DNA of 63,818 nucleotides, from contig SSXW01000024.1 in assembly GCA_009469585.1 (NCBI GenBank), positions 1 to 63,818 of the forward strand. Direction: 5' to 3'. Numbering within the stretch: the first letter of the stretch is position 1; every line of letters starts with the position of its first letter. Shown here piece by piece: positions 25,670 to 34,867 of the stretch. Source of the DNA: Dechloromonas sp. Dech2017 (GTDB lineage: Bacteria; Pseudomonadota; Gammaproteobacteria; Burkholderiales; Rhodocyclaceae). Below the pieces are notes generated by a model that saw only the letters and a program-made list of their open reading frames with translations, did not search any database and was not told the DNA's origin. Position numbers and translations under genes: made by a program.

Positions 25670-27066
25670 GGTCTTCCCTCGGCTGCCCCTTGCAGCAGCG
25701 TGTAATCGAGCGCGCCGACGGCCTGGGCCAGCACGGCGCGAAAAACATTCCAGTCCAGCTGCGCCTGGATGCGCTGCAGGCGGGCGCTGGCCAGCGCCGA
25801 TTGCGCCGTCAGCAGATCGAGCACGGTGCCCACCCCGGCCTGGTAGCGGCCAAGGGCGACGCGCTCCGACTGCGTGGCGCTGGCTACCAGGTCGTCCGCC
25901 GTAGTCAGGCTTTGTGTCGCCGTGCTCAGGCTCTGGTAGGCCTTCCACACGTCGAGCGCCACCTGGTTGCGCAGGCGGTCGCGCTGGGCGACGCGGACAT
26001 CGACCTGGGCCGCCGCCGAGCGCACCCGGTAGGTCGTGTCGAAGCCGGAAAAAATCGGCACGTTCAGCGTCAGCCCGACGCTGCCGCCTTGCGTCACGAC
26101 GCCGGCCGACTCCTGCCAGCTCGGCCCGGTCGCCAGCGACAGGGTCGGCCGGCCCTGGGCGCGGGCGATGTCGACGCTGGCCTCGGCCGCCCTGAGCTGG
26201 GCCTCGGCCGCCTTGAGGTCGGGACGCCGGGCCTGGGCCTCGGCGATCAGGGCATCGACTTCCTTCTGGAACACGCCCCCGGCCGGCGGCGGCGGCAATT
26301 CGGCCAGGGCCAGCGGCTGCCCGGCGGCGAAGCCGAGGGCGTTGGCCAGCGTGCCCAGCGCGTTGCGCGCCTCGCCTTCGGCCCGGATCCGGTTGAGCGT
26401 CGCCTGCGACAGCGCCGTCTGCGCCTGCAGGCGGTCGGCCGGGGTGGCGGCGCCGACCTGGTAACGCGCGTCGGCCGCGGCGAAGCTGCGGCGCGCCGCG
26501 CGTTCCGCCTCGCCAGCCGAAACCACCGCCGCCTGCGCCGCCTGCGCCGCGTAATAGCCCTGCAGCGCGGCCAGGAACAGCCCCTGCACGGTGGCGTCCT
26601 GGGTCGCCGCCGCCGCGTCGAGCAGGCGTTGGGCGTTGTCGACATTGGCCGAACGCAGCCCGAAATCGTAGAGCAGCCAGGACAGCGTCAGGGCCGCCGC
26701 CGCGTTGCGCGTGTAGGCGTTATTTTCCAGCGCGAAGCGGGTGCTGCTGGCGCTGGCGTCGAGATTGGGCAGCCAGCCGGCCCGCGCCACCCCGACCAGC
26801 GCCGCCTGGACGCGGGCCGCCGCCCACACCTCGCGCGTCTGCGGGTGATTGCACAGCGCCAGGTCGACGGCATCGAGCGCGCTCAGCGCCGTCGCCGGCA
26901 GGGCCGTCGCGCAGGGCGCCTCGCCGACCCGGGCGGCGAGTTGCGGCGACGGCTTGAGCGGGGCCATGGCATCGGTGGCGAAGGGGTCGTCGAGCCCTGC
27001 CGCCCAGGCCGGCAGCACCGCTGCGGTCAACAGCAAAAAACGGGGAAAACGCGAAAAAAATGGCAT
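25666..27066 (-). CDS. TolC-family outer membrane efflux protein
   Basis: A 466-aa protein with a signal peptide ([15 protein letters not shown]) and two OEP repeats rich in long helices (about 60-260 and 270-460). Examples are [20 protein letters not shown] and [20 protein letters not shown], both with the LxxAxxxAxxxxPxL-like pattern. It forms the outer membrane tunnel of the MacAB-type exporter. Its ATG at 27066 and the first 16 codons lie in a copy of the dispersed repeat, which therefore encodes the start of the signal peptide. First gene of the operon; its stop overlaps macA. Confidence 0.92.
   Translation of the reverse strand: MPFFSRFPRFLLLTAAVLPAWAAGLDDPFATDAMAPLKPSPQLAARVGEAPCATALPATALSALDAVDLALCNHPQTREVWAAARVQAALVGVARAGWLPNLDASASSTRFALENNAYTRNAAAALTLSWLLYDFGLRSANVDNAQRLLDAAAATQDATVQGLFLAALQGYYAAQAAQAAVVSAGEAERAARRSFAAADARYQVGAATPADRLQAQTALSQATLNRIRAEGEARNALGTLANALGFAAGQPLALAELPPPPAGGVFQKEVDALIAEAQARRPDLKAAEAQLRAAEASVDIARAQGRPTLSLATGPSWQESAGVVTQGGSVGLTLNVPIFSGFDTTYRVRSAAAQVDVRVAQRDRLRNQVALDVWKAYQSLSTATQSLTTADDLVASATQSERVALGRYQAGVGTVLDLLTAQSALASARLQRIQAQLDWNVFRAVLAQAVGALDYTLLQGAAEGRP
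27020..27060 (+). repeat. Dispersed core-W6-W6 repeat encoding part of a signal peptide
   Basis: GCTGCGGTCAAC, AGC, AAAAAA, CGGG, GAAAAC, GCGAAAAAAA. On the minus strand it is translated as the first residues of the TolC-like protein ([14 protein letters not shown]). Confidence 0.75.
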
Positions 27067-27304
27067 GGGCAGCAGTGTATCCTCGCCGCGGCGGATCGGT
27101 GGTTACAAGTTGTTTCCGGAAGCCAAGGCGTCGCAGCCGGGCTGCCCGCGGCGGACGGGAGGCAAAATCATCGTTTCCTTATACAGCGGGTCGCCGATTA
27201 TCGCCAAGCGGCGCCGGCTTGGCTACCGGCCAGCGCAAGAAAAACGCAAACGGCCCCGGCCGGCACCGGACAGCCGGGGGTGCGATGCAGTAAAATCGCG
27301 GACT

Positions 27305-28351
27305 ATGCTATATCCACTCATCCGCAAGTTTTTCTTCGCCCTCGACGCCGAAACCGCCCACGGCATCGGCATGAAGGGCATCGATCTGATGAACGCCAGC
27401 GGGCTGGCCTGCGCCGTCGCCAAGCCGGTAACGCCTTGCCCGGTCGAGGTCATGGGCCTCAGGTTCCCCAACCCGGTCGGCCTGGCCGCCGGCCTCGACA
27501 AGAACGGCGACCACATCGACGGCCTGGCCCGGCTCGGCTTCGGCTTCATCGAAATCGGCACGATCACCCCGCGCCCCCAGGACGGCAACCCGAAGCCGCG
27601 CCTGTTCCGCATCCCGGAAGCGATGGGCATCATCAACCGGATGGGTTTCAACAACGCCGGCGTCGACAACCTGCTGGAAAACGTGCGCGCCGCCGAGTTC
27701 CCGAAAAAGGGCGGCATCCTCGGCATCAACATCGGCAAGAACGCGACGACGCCGATCGAGAGAGCCGCCGACGACTACCTGATCTGCCTCGACAAGGTGT
27801 ACAACGACGCCAGCTACGTCACCGTCAACATCTCGTCGCCGAACACCAAGAACCTGCGCGAACTGCAGAAGGACGAGGCGCTCGACGACCTGCTGGCACA
27901 ACTGAAGGCGCGCCAGCTGCAACTGGCCGACCGCCACTGCAAGTACGTGCCGATGGCCCTGAAGATCGCCCCCGATCTCGACGACACGCAGATCGCCGCC
28001 ATCGCCGACGCCCTGCGCCGCCACCGTTTCGATGCGGTGATCGCCACCAACACCACGCTGTCGCGCGATGGCGTCGAAGGCCTGCCCAATGGCGACGAAA
28101 CCGGCGGGCTATCCGGTGCCCCGGTCTTCGCCAAATCGACCGCCGTGCAGAAAAAGCTGGCCGCGGCGCTGGCCGGTGAACTGCCGATCATCGGCGTCGG
28201 CGGCATCATGGGCGGCGAGGACGCGGCCGAGAAGATCCGCGCTGGGGCCAGCCTGGTCCAGTTCTACAGCGGCTTCATCTACCGCGGTCCGGACCTGGTC
28301 GGCGAAGTGGCCGAAACCCTGGCCCGGGTCATGGGCAAGAAAACCGTATAA
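27305..28351 (+). CDS. pyrD: Dihydroorotate dehydrogenase (quinone), class 2
   Basis: A 348-aa flavoprotein. The N-terminal membrane-associating helices ([19 protein letters not shown]) mark class 2, which passes electrons to ubiquinone. Core motifs: [53 protein letters not shown] (with the class 2 catalytic Ser region), and [16 protein letters not shown] for FMN phosphate binding. It catalyses the fourth step of pyrimidine synthesis. Stands upstream of the rnf operon with a 72-bp gap; the 238 bp before it hold no recognised feature besides an AT-richer stretch. Confidence 0.97.
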   Translation: MLYPLIRKFFFALDAETAHGIGMKGIDLMNASGLACAVAKPVTPCPVEVMGLRFPNPVGLAAGLDKNGDHIDGLARLGFGFIEIGTITPRPQDGNPKPRLFRIPEAMGIINRMGFNNAGVDNLLENVRAAEFPKKGGILGINIGKNATTPIERAADDYLICLDKVYNDASYVTVNISSPNTKNLRELQKDEALDDLLAQLKARQLQLADRHCKYVPMALKIAPDLDDTQIAAIADALRRHRFDAVIATNTTLSRDGVEGLPNGDETGGLSGAPVFAKSTAVQKKLAAALAGELPIIGVGGIMGGEDAAEKIRAGASLVQFYSGFIYRGPDLVGEVAETLARVMGKKTV

Positions 28352-28423
28352 GGCCATAAGGAGCGCGCGGTTGTTTGCACTGCAGCAAAGCCCGATAATG
28401 CGGCCTCTACGCTTGCCTACTCA

Positions 28424-29008
28424 ATGAGCCACTACTTATTCATCCTCGTCGGCGCGGTGCTGGTCAACAACGTCGTGCTCGTCAAGATCCTCGGCCTGTG
28501 CCCCTTCATGGGCGTTTCCAAGAAGCTGGAAACGGCCTACGGCATGGGCGCCGCGACGACTTTCGTGCTGACCATGGCGACCGGCGCCAGCTACATCATC
28601 GACCACTACCTGCTGATGCCCTTCGGGCTGGAATACCTGCGCACGCTGTCCTTCATCGTCACCATCGCCGCCATCGTCCAGCTCACCGAGATGGTCATCG
28701 CCAAGACCTCGCCGACGCTGCAGCAGACGCTGGGCATCTACCTGCCCTTGATCACCACCAACTGCGCCGTGCTCGGCGTGCCGCTGCTCAACATTTCCAA
28801 CGGCCACAACTTCGTCGAATCGCTGCTCTTCGGCGCCGGCAGCGCCTTCGGCTTCTCGCTGGTGCTGATCCTCTTCGCCGGCATCCGCGAGCGCGTCGAA
28901 GGCGCCGAGGTGCCCGTGCACTTCCGCGGTGCCGCCATCGCCATGGTCACCGCCGGCCTCATGGCGCTCGCCTTCATGGGCTTCGCCGGCCTCGACAAGT
29001 ACCAGTAA
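28424..29008 (+). CDS. rnfA: Electron transport complex subunit RnfA
   Basis: A 194-aa integral membrane protein with six helices. [20 protein letters not shown] and [18 protein letters not shown] carry the conserved cysteines that hold the intramembrane [2Fe-2S] cluster shared with RnfE. Part of the Rnf complex, which couples ferredoxin:NAD+ electron transfer to an ion gradient. It begins a tight operon rnfABCDGE in the standard gene order. Confidence 0.97.
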   Translation: MSHYLFILVGAVLVNNVVLVKILGLCPFMGVSKKLETAYGMGAATTFVLTMATGASYIIDHYLLMPFGLEYLRTLSFIVTIAAIVQLTEMVIAKTSPTLQQTLGIYLPLITTNCAVLGVPLLNISNGHNFVESLLFGAGSAFGFSLVLILFAGIRERVEGAEVPVHFRGAAIAMVTAGLMALAFMGFAGLDKYQ

Positions 29009-29012
29009 GGCC

Positions 29013-29615
29013 ATGGACATCCTCCTCGCCATCGCCATCATGGCCCTCGGGGCGGTCGTCCTCGGTGCCGCGCTCGGCTTTGCCTCGATCAAGTTCAAGG
29101 TCGAGGGCGACCCGCTGGTCGAGAAGATCGAGGCCATCCTGCCCCAGACGCAGTGCGGCCAGTGCGGCTACCCGGGCTGCAAGCCCTACGCCGAGGCGAT
29201 CGCCAAGGGCGAGTGCGACATCAACCTGTGCCCGCCGGGCGGCATGGAAGGCGTGCAGCGCCTGGCCGACCTGCTCGGCCGCGAGGTCAAGCCGCTCGAC
29301 GCCGAGGAAAAGCCCAAGCAGGTGGCGATCATCGACGAGAACACCTGCATCGGCTGCACGCTGTGCATCCAGGCCTGCCCGGTCGACGCCATCGTCGGTG
29401 CCGCCAAGCAGATGCACACCATCATCGCCCAGCAATGCACCGGCTGCGAACTGTGCCTGCCGCCCTGCCCGGTCGAATGCATCCACATGGAAGTCATCGG
29501 CGAGAACATCGACAACTGGAAATGGAAGTACCCTGTGGTTGAAATCAAGGCCGCGCCCCTCCCCGCGCAGAACGCCTCCGGCGACGGCAGCGATGGCATG
29601 AAGGACGCCGCCTGA
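29013..29615 (+). CDS. rnfB: Electron transport complex subunit RnfB (Fe-S protein)
   Basis: A 200-aa protein: N-terminal membrane anchor (about 1-25), an Fe-S domain with [16 protein letters not shown], and two ferredoxin-type [4Fe-4S] motifs, [12 protein letters not shown] and [12 protein letters not shown]. It is the likely entry point for electrons from ferredoxin. The C-terminus is extended and ends in the start of rnfC (TGATG overlap). Gene order and spacing match other Rnf operons. Confidence 0.97.
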   Translation: MDILLAIAIMALGAVVLGAALGFASIKFKVEGDPLVEKIEAILPQTQCGQCGYPGCKPYAEAIAKGECDINLCPPGGMEGVQRLADLLGREVKPLDAEEKPKQVAIIDENTCIGCTLCIQACPVDAIVGAAKQMHTIIAQQCTGCELCLPPCPVECIHMEVIGENIDNWKWKYPVVEIKAAPLPAQNASGDGSDGMKDAA

Positions 29616-31378
29616 TGCTCTTCAACCTCTTCAAGTTCAAGGGCGGCGTCAAGCCGCCGACCAACAAGACGCAATCGACCACCCTGCCGATCGCCGCCGC
29701 TCCCCTGCCCTCGCGCCTGGTCGTGCCGCTCCACCAGAGCATAGGCGGCACGCCGCGGCCGGTGGTCGAGGCCGGCGACCGGGTGCTCAAGGGCCAGCTG
29801 ATCGGCCAGGCCGACGGCTGGATCTCGGCCGCCGTGCATGCCCCGACCTCGGGCACCGTGGTCGAGGTCGCCATGCACGTCCAGCCCCACCCCTCGGGCC
29901 TCGATGCGCTGTGCGTGGTCATCGCGCCGGACGGCAAGGACGAGTGGATCGCCCGCACGCCGCTCGATTATGCCGCACTGACCCCGGAGGCCGTCCGTGA
30001 ACACCTGCAACAGTCCGGTGTGGTCGGCCTGGGCGGCGCCGTCTTCCCGACCCATGGCAAGCTCACCGCCTCGAAAACGGTGCCCATGGAAGAGCTGATC
30101 ATCAACGGTGCCGAGTGCGAGCCCTTCATCACCTGCGACGACCTGCTGATGCGCGAACGCGCCGAGGAAGTGGTGCGCGGCATCGGCATCTTCCGCGACC
30201 TGCTGCAGCCGAAGAAGGTGCTGATCGGCATCGAGGACAACAAGCCGGAGGCCGCCGCCGCCATGCGCGCCGCGGTCGAAACGCTGGGCGAGGATTTCGC
30301 CGTCGTCCAGGTGCCGACGCTCTACCCGGCCGGCGGCGCCAAGCAGCTGATCCGCGTGCTGACCGGCAAGGAAGTGCCGGCCAGCAAACGGTCGACCGAC
30401 CTCGGCGTCCAGTGCTTCAACGTCGCCACCGCCTACACCGCCTGGCGCGCCATCGCCCACGGCGAGCCGGTCGTCTCGCGGCTGGTCACCGTCACCGGCA
30501 ACGTCCATCACCCGCGCAACTACGAGGTGCTGATCGGCACCCCGATGGACGAGTTGCTCAAGCTCGCCCAGCCGCATCCGGACACCGACGGCATCATCAT
30601 GGGCGGCCCGATGATGGGCTTCCTGGTGCCGCAGGCCAGCGTGCCGGTGGTCAAGGCGACCAACTGCCTGATCGCCCACGACGACCGCCTGTTCCCGCCC
30701 AAGGCGCCGGAAATGCCGTGCATCCGCTGCGGCGCCTGCGCCCAGGCCTGCCCGCACGAGCTGCAGCCCTTCGAGATGTACTGGTTCTCGCGCGCCAAGA
30801 ATTTCGGCAAGACGCAGGAATACGCCATCTTCGACTGCATCGAGTGCGGCTGCTGCTCTTTTGTCTGCCCGTCGCGCATTCCGCTGGTCCAGTATTTCCG
30901 CTTCGCCAAGAGCGAGATCTGGGCGCGCGAACGCGAGAAGAACGCCGCCGACCAGGCCAAGTCCCGCTTCGAGTTCAAGCAGTTGCGCGAGGAGCGCGAA
31001 AAGGCCGAGAAGGCCGAGAAGCTGGCCAAGGCCGCCGCCGCCCAGGCCGCCAAGAAAGCCGCCGAAGCTGCCGCCGCCGCGGCAGCGGAAGCGCAGCCGG
31101 CGGCCGGCGAAGCCGCCCCGGCCAGCCAGGCGGTTGCTGCGGTCGACCCGGAAAAAGCGGCAAAACGGGCAACTATCGAAGCGGCCATGGCCCGCGCCAA
31201 GGCCCAGCGCGAGGCGGCCCAGCCGAAGAACACCGACCACCTGACGCCCGGCCAGCAGAAGGAAGTCGCCGAAATCGAGGCGAGAAGATCAGGATCGAGG
31301 ATCGAGGATCGAGGATCGAGCGAGCCGGCGCCCGCTGAACCGGCAGCGCCTACCTCCCCACTCGATCCTAATAACTAA
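29615..31378 (+). CDS. rnfC: Electron transport complex subunit RnfC
   Basis: A 587-aa subunit with the NADH/FMN-binding domain (GLGGAVFPTHGKL, NGAECEPFITCDD, and NVATAYTAWRAIAHGEP) and two ferredoxin motifs, CIRCGACAQACP and CIECGCCSFVCP. After residue 430 comes a long Lys/Ala/Glu-rich helical tail, common in RnfC of proteobacteria. The tail includes a dispersed repeat copy (31136-31170) and, near the end, four tandem heptamers GGATCGA (31292-31319), whose length is not a multiple of three. Copy-number change there would alter only the last residues. Confidence 0.96.
   Translation: MLFNLFKFKGGVKPPTNKTQSTTLPIAAAPLPSRLVVPLHQSIGGTPRPVVEAGDRVLKGQLIGQADGWISAAVHAPTSGTVVEVAMHVQPHPSGLDALCVVIAPDGKDEWIARTPLDYAALTPEAVREHLQQSGVVGLGGAVFPTHGKLTASKTVPMEELIINGAECEPFITCDDLLMRERAEEVVRGIGIFRDLLQPKKVLIGIEDNKPEAAAAMRAAVETLGEDFAVVQVPTLYPAGGAKQLIRVLTGKEVPASKRSTDLGVQCFNVATAYTAWRAIAHGEPVVSRLVTVTGNVHHPRNYEVLIGTPMDELLKLAQPHPDTDGIIMGGPMMGFLVPQASVPVVKATNCLIAHDDRLFPPKAPEMPCIRCGACAQACPHELQPFEMYWFSRAKNFGKTQEYAIFDCIECGCCSFVCPSRIPLVQYFRFAKSEIWAREREKNAADQAKSRFEFKQLREEREKAEKAEKLAKAAAAQAAKKAAEAAAAAAAEAQPAAGEAAPASQAVAAVDPEKAAKRATIEAAMARAKAQREAAQPKNTDHLTPGQQKEVAEIEARRSGSRIEDRGSSEPAPAEPAAPTSPLDPNN
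31136..31170 (+). repeat. Dispersed repeat, copy inside the rnfC tail
   Basis: GCTGCGGTCGAC, then four bases CCGG instead of three, AAAAAG, CGGC, AAAACG. It is read as AAVDPEKAAKRA, which also looks like ordinary RnfC tail sequence, so this copy is less certain. Confidence 0.45.
31292..31319. repeat. Tandem heptamer (GGATCGA)x4 in the rnfC 3' end
   Basis: Four perfect copies of GGATCGA, flanked by partial copies, near the last 20 codons of rnfC. The unit is 7 bp, so slippage would shift the reading frame of the C-terminal tail. Confidence 0.85.
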
Positions 31379-31390
31379 CAGCTACCAGCT

Positions 31391-32407
31391 ATGCTCCCCC
31401 CCGCCCCCTTCCTCCTCAAGGACACCAGCGTCAGCCAGGTGATGATCCAGGTCTGCGTCGCGCTGATCCCCGGCATCGCCGCCTACGCCTGGCTGGTCGG
31501 CCCGGCCATCCTGGCCCAGCTGGTCATCGCCACCCTCGCCGCGCTGGCCGCCGAGGCCGCCATGCTCAGCCTGCGCGGCAAGCCGCTCGGCCTCTTCCTG
31601 TCCGACGGCTCGGCCATCGTCACCGCCTGGCTGATCGCCCTCACCTTCCCGCCTCTCGCCCCGTGGTGGCTGGTCGCCACCGGCACCGTCTTCGCCATCG
31701 TCGTCGCCAAGCACCTCTACGGCGGGCTCGGCCAGAACCCGTTCAACCCGGCGATGGTCGCCTTCGCCGTGTGCATCGTCTCCTTCCCGGCCCTGATGTC
31801 GCAGTGGCCGAGCATCGGGCTGGAACTGCCCTTCGTCGACCAGGTGAACATCATCCTCGGCCTCGCCCCGCGTGTGGACGCGCTGACCGGCGCCACCCCG
31901 CTCGACGCCCTGAAGACCGCCCTCAAGCTGGGCGACGGCAGCATCGACGTGGTCAGGCTGCTGGCCGACCAGGACGTCTACGGCAATTTCGCCGGCCGCG
32001 GCTGGGAGTGGGTGGCCGCCGGCTACCTCCTGGGCGGCCTGTGGCTGTGGCACCGCCAGTTGATCACCTGGCACATCCCGGTCGCCTTCGTCGGCGCCCT
32101 GGTCGCCATTTCCGGCGCCCTCTGGCTGTTCAACCCGGCCCAGTTCGCCAACCCGCTGTTCCACCTCTTTTCCGGCGGCGCCATGCTCGGCGCCTTCTTC
32201 ATCGCCACCGACCCGGTTTCCGGGTGCACGACGCCGCGCGGCAAGCTGATCTTCGGCGCCGGGGCCGGCCTGCTCGCCTACATCATCCGCGTCTTCGGCG
32301 GCTATCCGGACGGTGTCGCCTTCGCCGTGCTGCTGATGAACCTGTGCGCCCCGCTCATCGACCTGCTCACCCAGCCGCCCATCTTCGGCATGAAGGACAA
32401 GGCATGA
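31391..32407 (+). CDS. rnfD: Electron transport complex subunit RnfD
   Basis: A 338-aa membrane protein with about ten helices and the covalent-flavin motif TGATPLDALK at about residue 160 (the Thr carries FMN in this family). The C-terminal part has the FIATDPVSGCTTPRGKLIFG signature. It belongs to the membrane core that conducts electrons and ions. Its stop overlaps the rnfG start (ATGA). Confidence 0.96.
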   Translation: MLPPAPFLLKDTSVSQVMIQVCVALIPGIAAYAWLVGPAILAQLVIATLAALAAEAAMLSLRGKPLGLFLSDGSAIVTAWLIALTFPPLAPWWLVATGTVFAIVVAKHLYGGLGQNPFNPAMVAFAVCIVSFPALMSQWPSIGLELPFVDQVNIILGLAPRVDALTGATPLDALKTALKLGDGSIDVVRLLADQDVYGNFAGRGWEWVAAGYLLGGLWLWHRQLITWHIPVAFVGALVAISGALWLFNPAQFANPLFHLFSGGAMLGAFFIATDPVSGCTTPRGKLIFGAGAGLLAYIIRVFGGYPDGVAFAVLLMNLCAPLIDLLTQPPIFGMKDKA

Positions 32408-33066
32408 GCGAAGTCCGCGAATTCACCGCCCAGGGCATGGCCATGCGCACGGCGGCCATCCTCTTCCTTTTCGTGATCATTTTCACCGGCCTGCTGTCCA
32501 GCGCCTACCTGTGGACCAAGCCGGCCATCGAGGCCTCGGAAAACGAGGAGAAGATGAAGCTGGTCGACGAAGTGCTGCCCCGCGCCGACTACGACAACGC
32601 GCTGCTCACCGACACCCTGACCCTGCCGCCCACCCCCGAACTCGGCCTGAGCGACCCGTCGATCGCCTATCGCGCCCGCAAGGGCGGCCAGCCGGTGGCC
32701 ATTATCGTCGAGGCCGTGGCGCCGGACGGCTATGCCGGCAAGATCCGCCTGCTCGTCGCCGTCCGCGCCAGCGGCCAGGTGGCCGGCGTGCGCGTCACCC
32801 GCCACAAGGAAACCCCGGGGCTGGGCGACTACATCGAGATCAAGAAGGACAAGAACAAGGCGCAGCCGTGGATCACCCAGTTCACCGGCATGTCGCTGGC
32901 CACCGTCGCCGACAAGGACTGGAAGCTGCGCAAGGACGGCGGTCGCCTCGATTACCATGCCGGCGCCACGGTCACCCCGCGCGCCATCGCCAAGGCCGTG
33001 CACAAGGCAGTCCACTGGATAGACGCCAGCCGCGACCGGCTATTCACGCAAGGAGCCGCCCAATGA
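32404..33066 (+). CDS. rnfG: Electron transport complex subunit RnfG
   Basis: A 220-aa protein with one N-terminal helix (TAAILFLFVIIFTGLLSSAY) and a periplasmic FMN-binding domain: VRVTRHKETPGLGDYIE and LDYHAGATVTPRAIAKAV. FMN is attached to the Thr of GAT; the residue before GAT is Ala rather than the more usual Ser or Thr. It overlaps both rnfD and rnfE by ATGA. Confidence 0.96.
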   Translation: MSEVREFTAQGMAMRTAAILFLFVIIFTGLLSSAYLWTKPAIEASENEEKMKLVDEVLPRADYDNALLTDTLTLPPTPELGLSDPSIAYRARKGGQPVAIIVEAVAPDGYAGKIRLLVAVRASGQVAGVRVTRHKETPGLGDYIEIKKDKNKAQPWITQFTGMSLATVADKDWKLRKDGGRLDYHAGATVTPRAIAKAVHKAVHWIDASRDRLFTQGAAQ

Positions 33067-33752
33067 TCAGCCGCGATGAACTCCGCAGCATCGCCCACAA
33101 CGGCATCTGGAAGCAGAACAGCTCGCTGGCCCAGCTGCTCGGCCTTTGCCCGCTGCTCGCCGTGACCACCAACGCGGTGAACGGCATCATGCTGTCGCTC
33201 GCCACCATCCTGGTCATGGCCCTGGCCAACGTCGCCGTCGCCACGCTGCGCAACCTGATCCCGCACGAGATCCGCATCCCGGTCTTCATCCTCATCGTCG
33301 CCGCGCTGGTCACCGTCGTCGACCTGCTGTTCAACGCCCAGCTGCACGAGTTGTACGTCGTGCTCGGCATATTCATCCCGCTCATCGTCACCAACTGCAT
33401 CGTGCTCGCCCGCGTCGAGGCCTTCGCCGCCAAGAACCCGCCGCTGCAATCGACGCTGGACGGCGTCTTCATGGGCGTCGGCATGCTGTGGACGCTGGCC
33501 GTGCTCGGCGGCCTGCGCGAACTGCTCGGCAGCGGCACGCTGCTCGGCGGCATCGACATGGTTTTCCCCGGCCTGCAGCCGATCCAGTTGCTGCCGGAAA
33601 GCTACCCCGGCTTCCTGCTCGCCCTGCTGCCACCGGGTGCCTTCATCCTGCTCGGCTGCATGATCGCCTGGAAGAACTGGATGGATGCCCGTGCTGCCGC
33701 CCGCACCCGGCAGAAGCCGCCGGTCGCGGCCGAGGCCATGGCCAGCCACTAG
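33063..33752 (+). CDS. rnfE: Electron transport complex subunit RnfE
   Basis: A 229-aa six-helix protein homologous to RnfA: SLAQLLGLCPLLAVTTNAVN and IFIPLIVTNCIVLARVEAFA hold the two conserved cysteines of the shared intramembrane iron-sulfur cluster. The C-terminal 40 residues are a cytoplasmic tail. Last rnf gene, followed after 32 bp by an RlmN-family gene; nth, often linked to rnf in proteobacteria, lies 2.6 kb downstream. Confidence 0.96.
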   Translation: MISRDELRSIAHNGIWKQNSSLAQLLGLCPLLAVTTNAVNGIMLSLATILVMALANVAVATLRNLIPHEIRIPVFILIVAALVTVVDLLFNAQLHELYVVLGIFIPLIVTNCIVLARVEAFAAKNPPLQSTLDGVFMGVGMLWTLAVLGGLRELLGSGTLLGGIDMVFPGLQPIQLLPESYPGFLLALLPPGAFILLGCMIAWKNWMDARAAARTRQKPPVAAEAMASH

Positions 33753-33784
33753 CCCGCCCAGGCGCTTCCACGGCCAGTTTCCCG

Positions 33785-34867
33785 ATGCGTATCGAAGCGA
33801 TCCGCCAGGCCCTGCGCGACACCGGCGCCAAGGACTGCCACGTCGAGCGCGTGCTGCGCGCCTGGAGCCAGGGCAAGGCGCTCGACGCCGGCCCCCGCCA
33901 CCAGCCGGCCGACAGCTACCTGCCGCTGGCCCTGCGCAAGGCCCTGCCCGACCTCGCCGCCGAGTTGTCGGGCCTGGCCCGCCTGCGCTCGGAACACCCG
34001 GGTGAGGACGGCTCGTCGCGCCTGCTGGTCGAACTGGCCGACGGCCAGATGGCCGAGAGCGTGCTGCTGCCGCGCGACGGCCTGTGCGTGTCGACGCAGA
34101 TCGGCTGCGCCGTCGGCTGCACCTTCTGCATGACCGGCCGCGACGGCCTGCTGCGCCAGGTGAGCAGCGGCGAAATGGTCGCCCAGGTGGTGCTCGGCCG
34201 TAGCCGCCGGCCGGTCAAGCGCGTCGTCTTCATGGGCATGGGCGAGCCGTCGCACAACATCGACAACGTGCTCGACGCCATCGACCTGCTCGGCACGGCC
34301 GGCGCCATCGGCCACAAGAACCTGGTCTTCTCGACGGTTGGCGATTTGCGCGTTTTTTCCCGTTTACCGCAGCAACGCGTCGTCCCGGCCCTGGCCATCT
34401 CGCTGCATTCGACGCGTGCCGAACTGCGTGCCCAACTGCTGCCCAAGGCCGCCCCCATCGCCCCGGCCGAGCTGGTCGACCTGGCCGAGCATTACGCCCG
34501 GACGACCGGCTACCCGATCCAGTACCAGTGGACGCTGCTCGACGGCATCAACGACAGCTTCGAGGAAATGGACGGCATCGTCGACCTGCTCGCCGGCAAG
34601 TACGCCATCATGAACCTGATCCCCTACAACGCCACGGCGGCGCTCGATTACCGGCGGCCGCCGCTGGAGCGGGTGACGGCGCTGGCCCGTTACCTGCACG
34701 GGCGTGGCATCCGGACCACGGTGCGCAATTCGGCCGGGCAGGACATCGATGGCGGTTGCGGCCAGTTGCGGGCCCGCCAGCACGAGGCTGAAAGCGGAGG
34801 CGACACCGGCAGCGCGCCGCTCAAGCGCCACCGCTCCCGCCGGCAAGGAGCCAATTCAGTCGTCTGA
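33785..34867 (+). CDS. RlmN/Cfr-family radical SAM RNA methyltransferase
   Basis: A 360-aa enzyme. The radical SAM cluster motif is CAVGCTFCM (CxxxCxxC), preceded by LCVSTQIG. Later motifs are VFMGMGEPSHNIDNVLDAI, NLVFSTVGDLRVFSRLPQQR and PALAISLHSTRAELRAQL, with the conserved cysteine region near GGCGQLRARQ. RlmN itself methylates A2503 of 23S rRNA and A37 of some tRNAs. The N-terminus differs from canonical RlmN, so this may be a paralogue with another target. Its 3' end overlaps the convergent GGDEF gene by 12 bp. Confidence 0.85.
   Translation: MRIEAIRQALRDTGAKDCHVERVLRAWSQGKALDAGPRHQPADSYLPLALRKALPDLAAELSGLARLRSEHPGEDGSSRLLVELADGQMAESVLLPRDGLCVSTQIGCAVGCTFCMTGRDGLLRQVSSGEMVAQVVLGRSRRPVKRVVFMGMGEPSHNIDNVLDAIDLLGTAGAIGHKNLVFSTVGDLRVFSRLPQQRVVPALAISLHSTRAELRAQLLPKAAPIAPAELVDLAEHYARTTGYPIQYQWTLLDGINDSFEEMDGIVDLLAGKYAIMNLIPYNATAALDYRRPPLERVTALARYLHGRGIRTTVRNSAGQDIDGGCGQLRARQHEAESGGDTGSAPLKRHRSRRQGANSVV
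34341..34373 (-). repeat. Dispersed repeat, copy inside the RlmN-like gene
   Basis: On the minus strand GCTGCGGTAAAC, GGG, AAAAAA, CGCG, CAAATC. One change in the core. It codes for DLRVFSRLPQQ, a conserved stretch of this enzyme family. Confidence 0.55.

Noticed and set aside
25690..28179. 829-codon plus-strand open frame over the TolC-like gene and pyrD
   Set aside because: Shadow frame of high-GC coding DNA; both true genes are clear.
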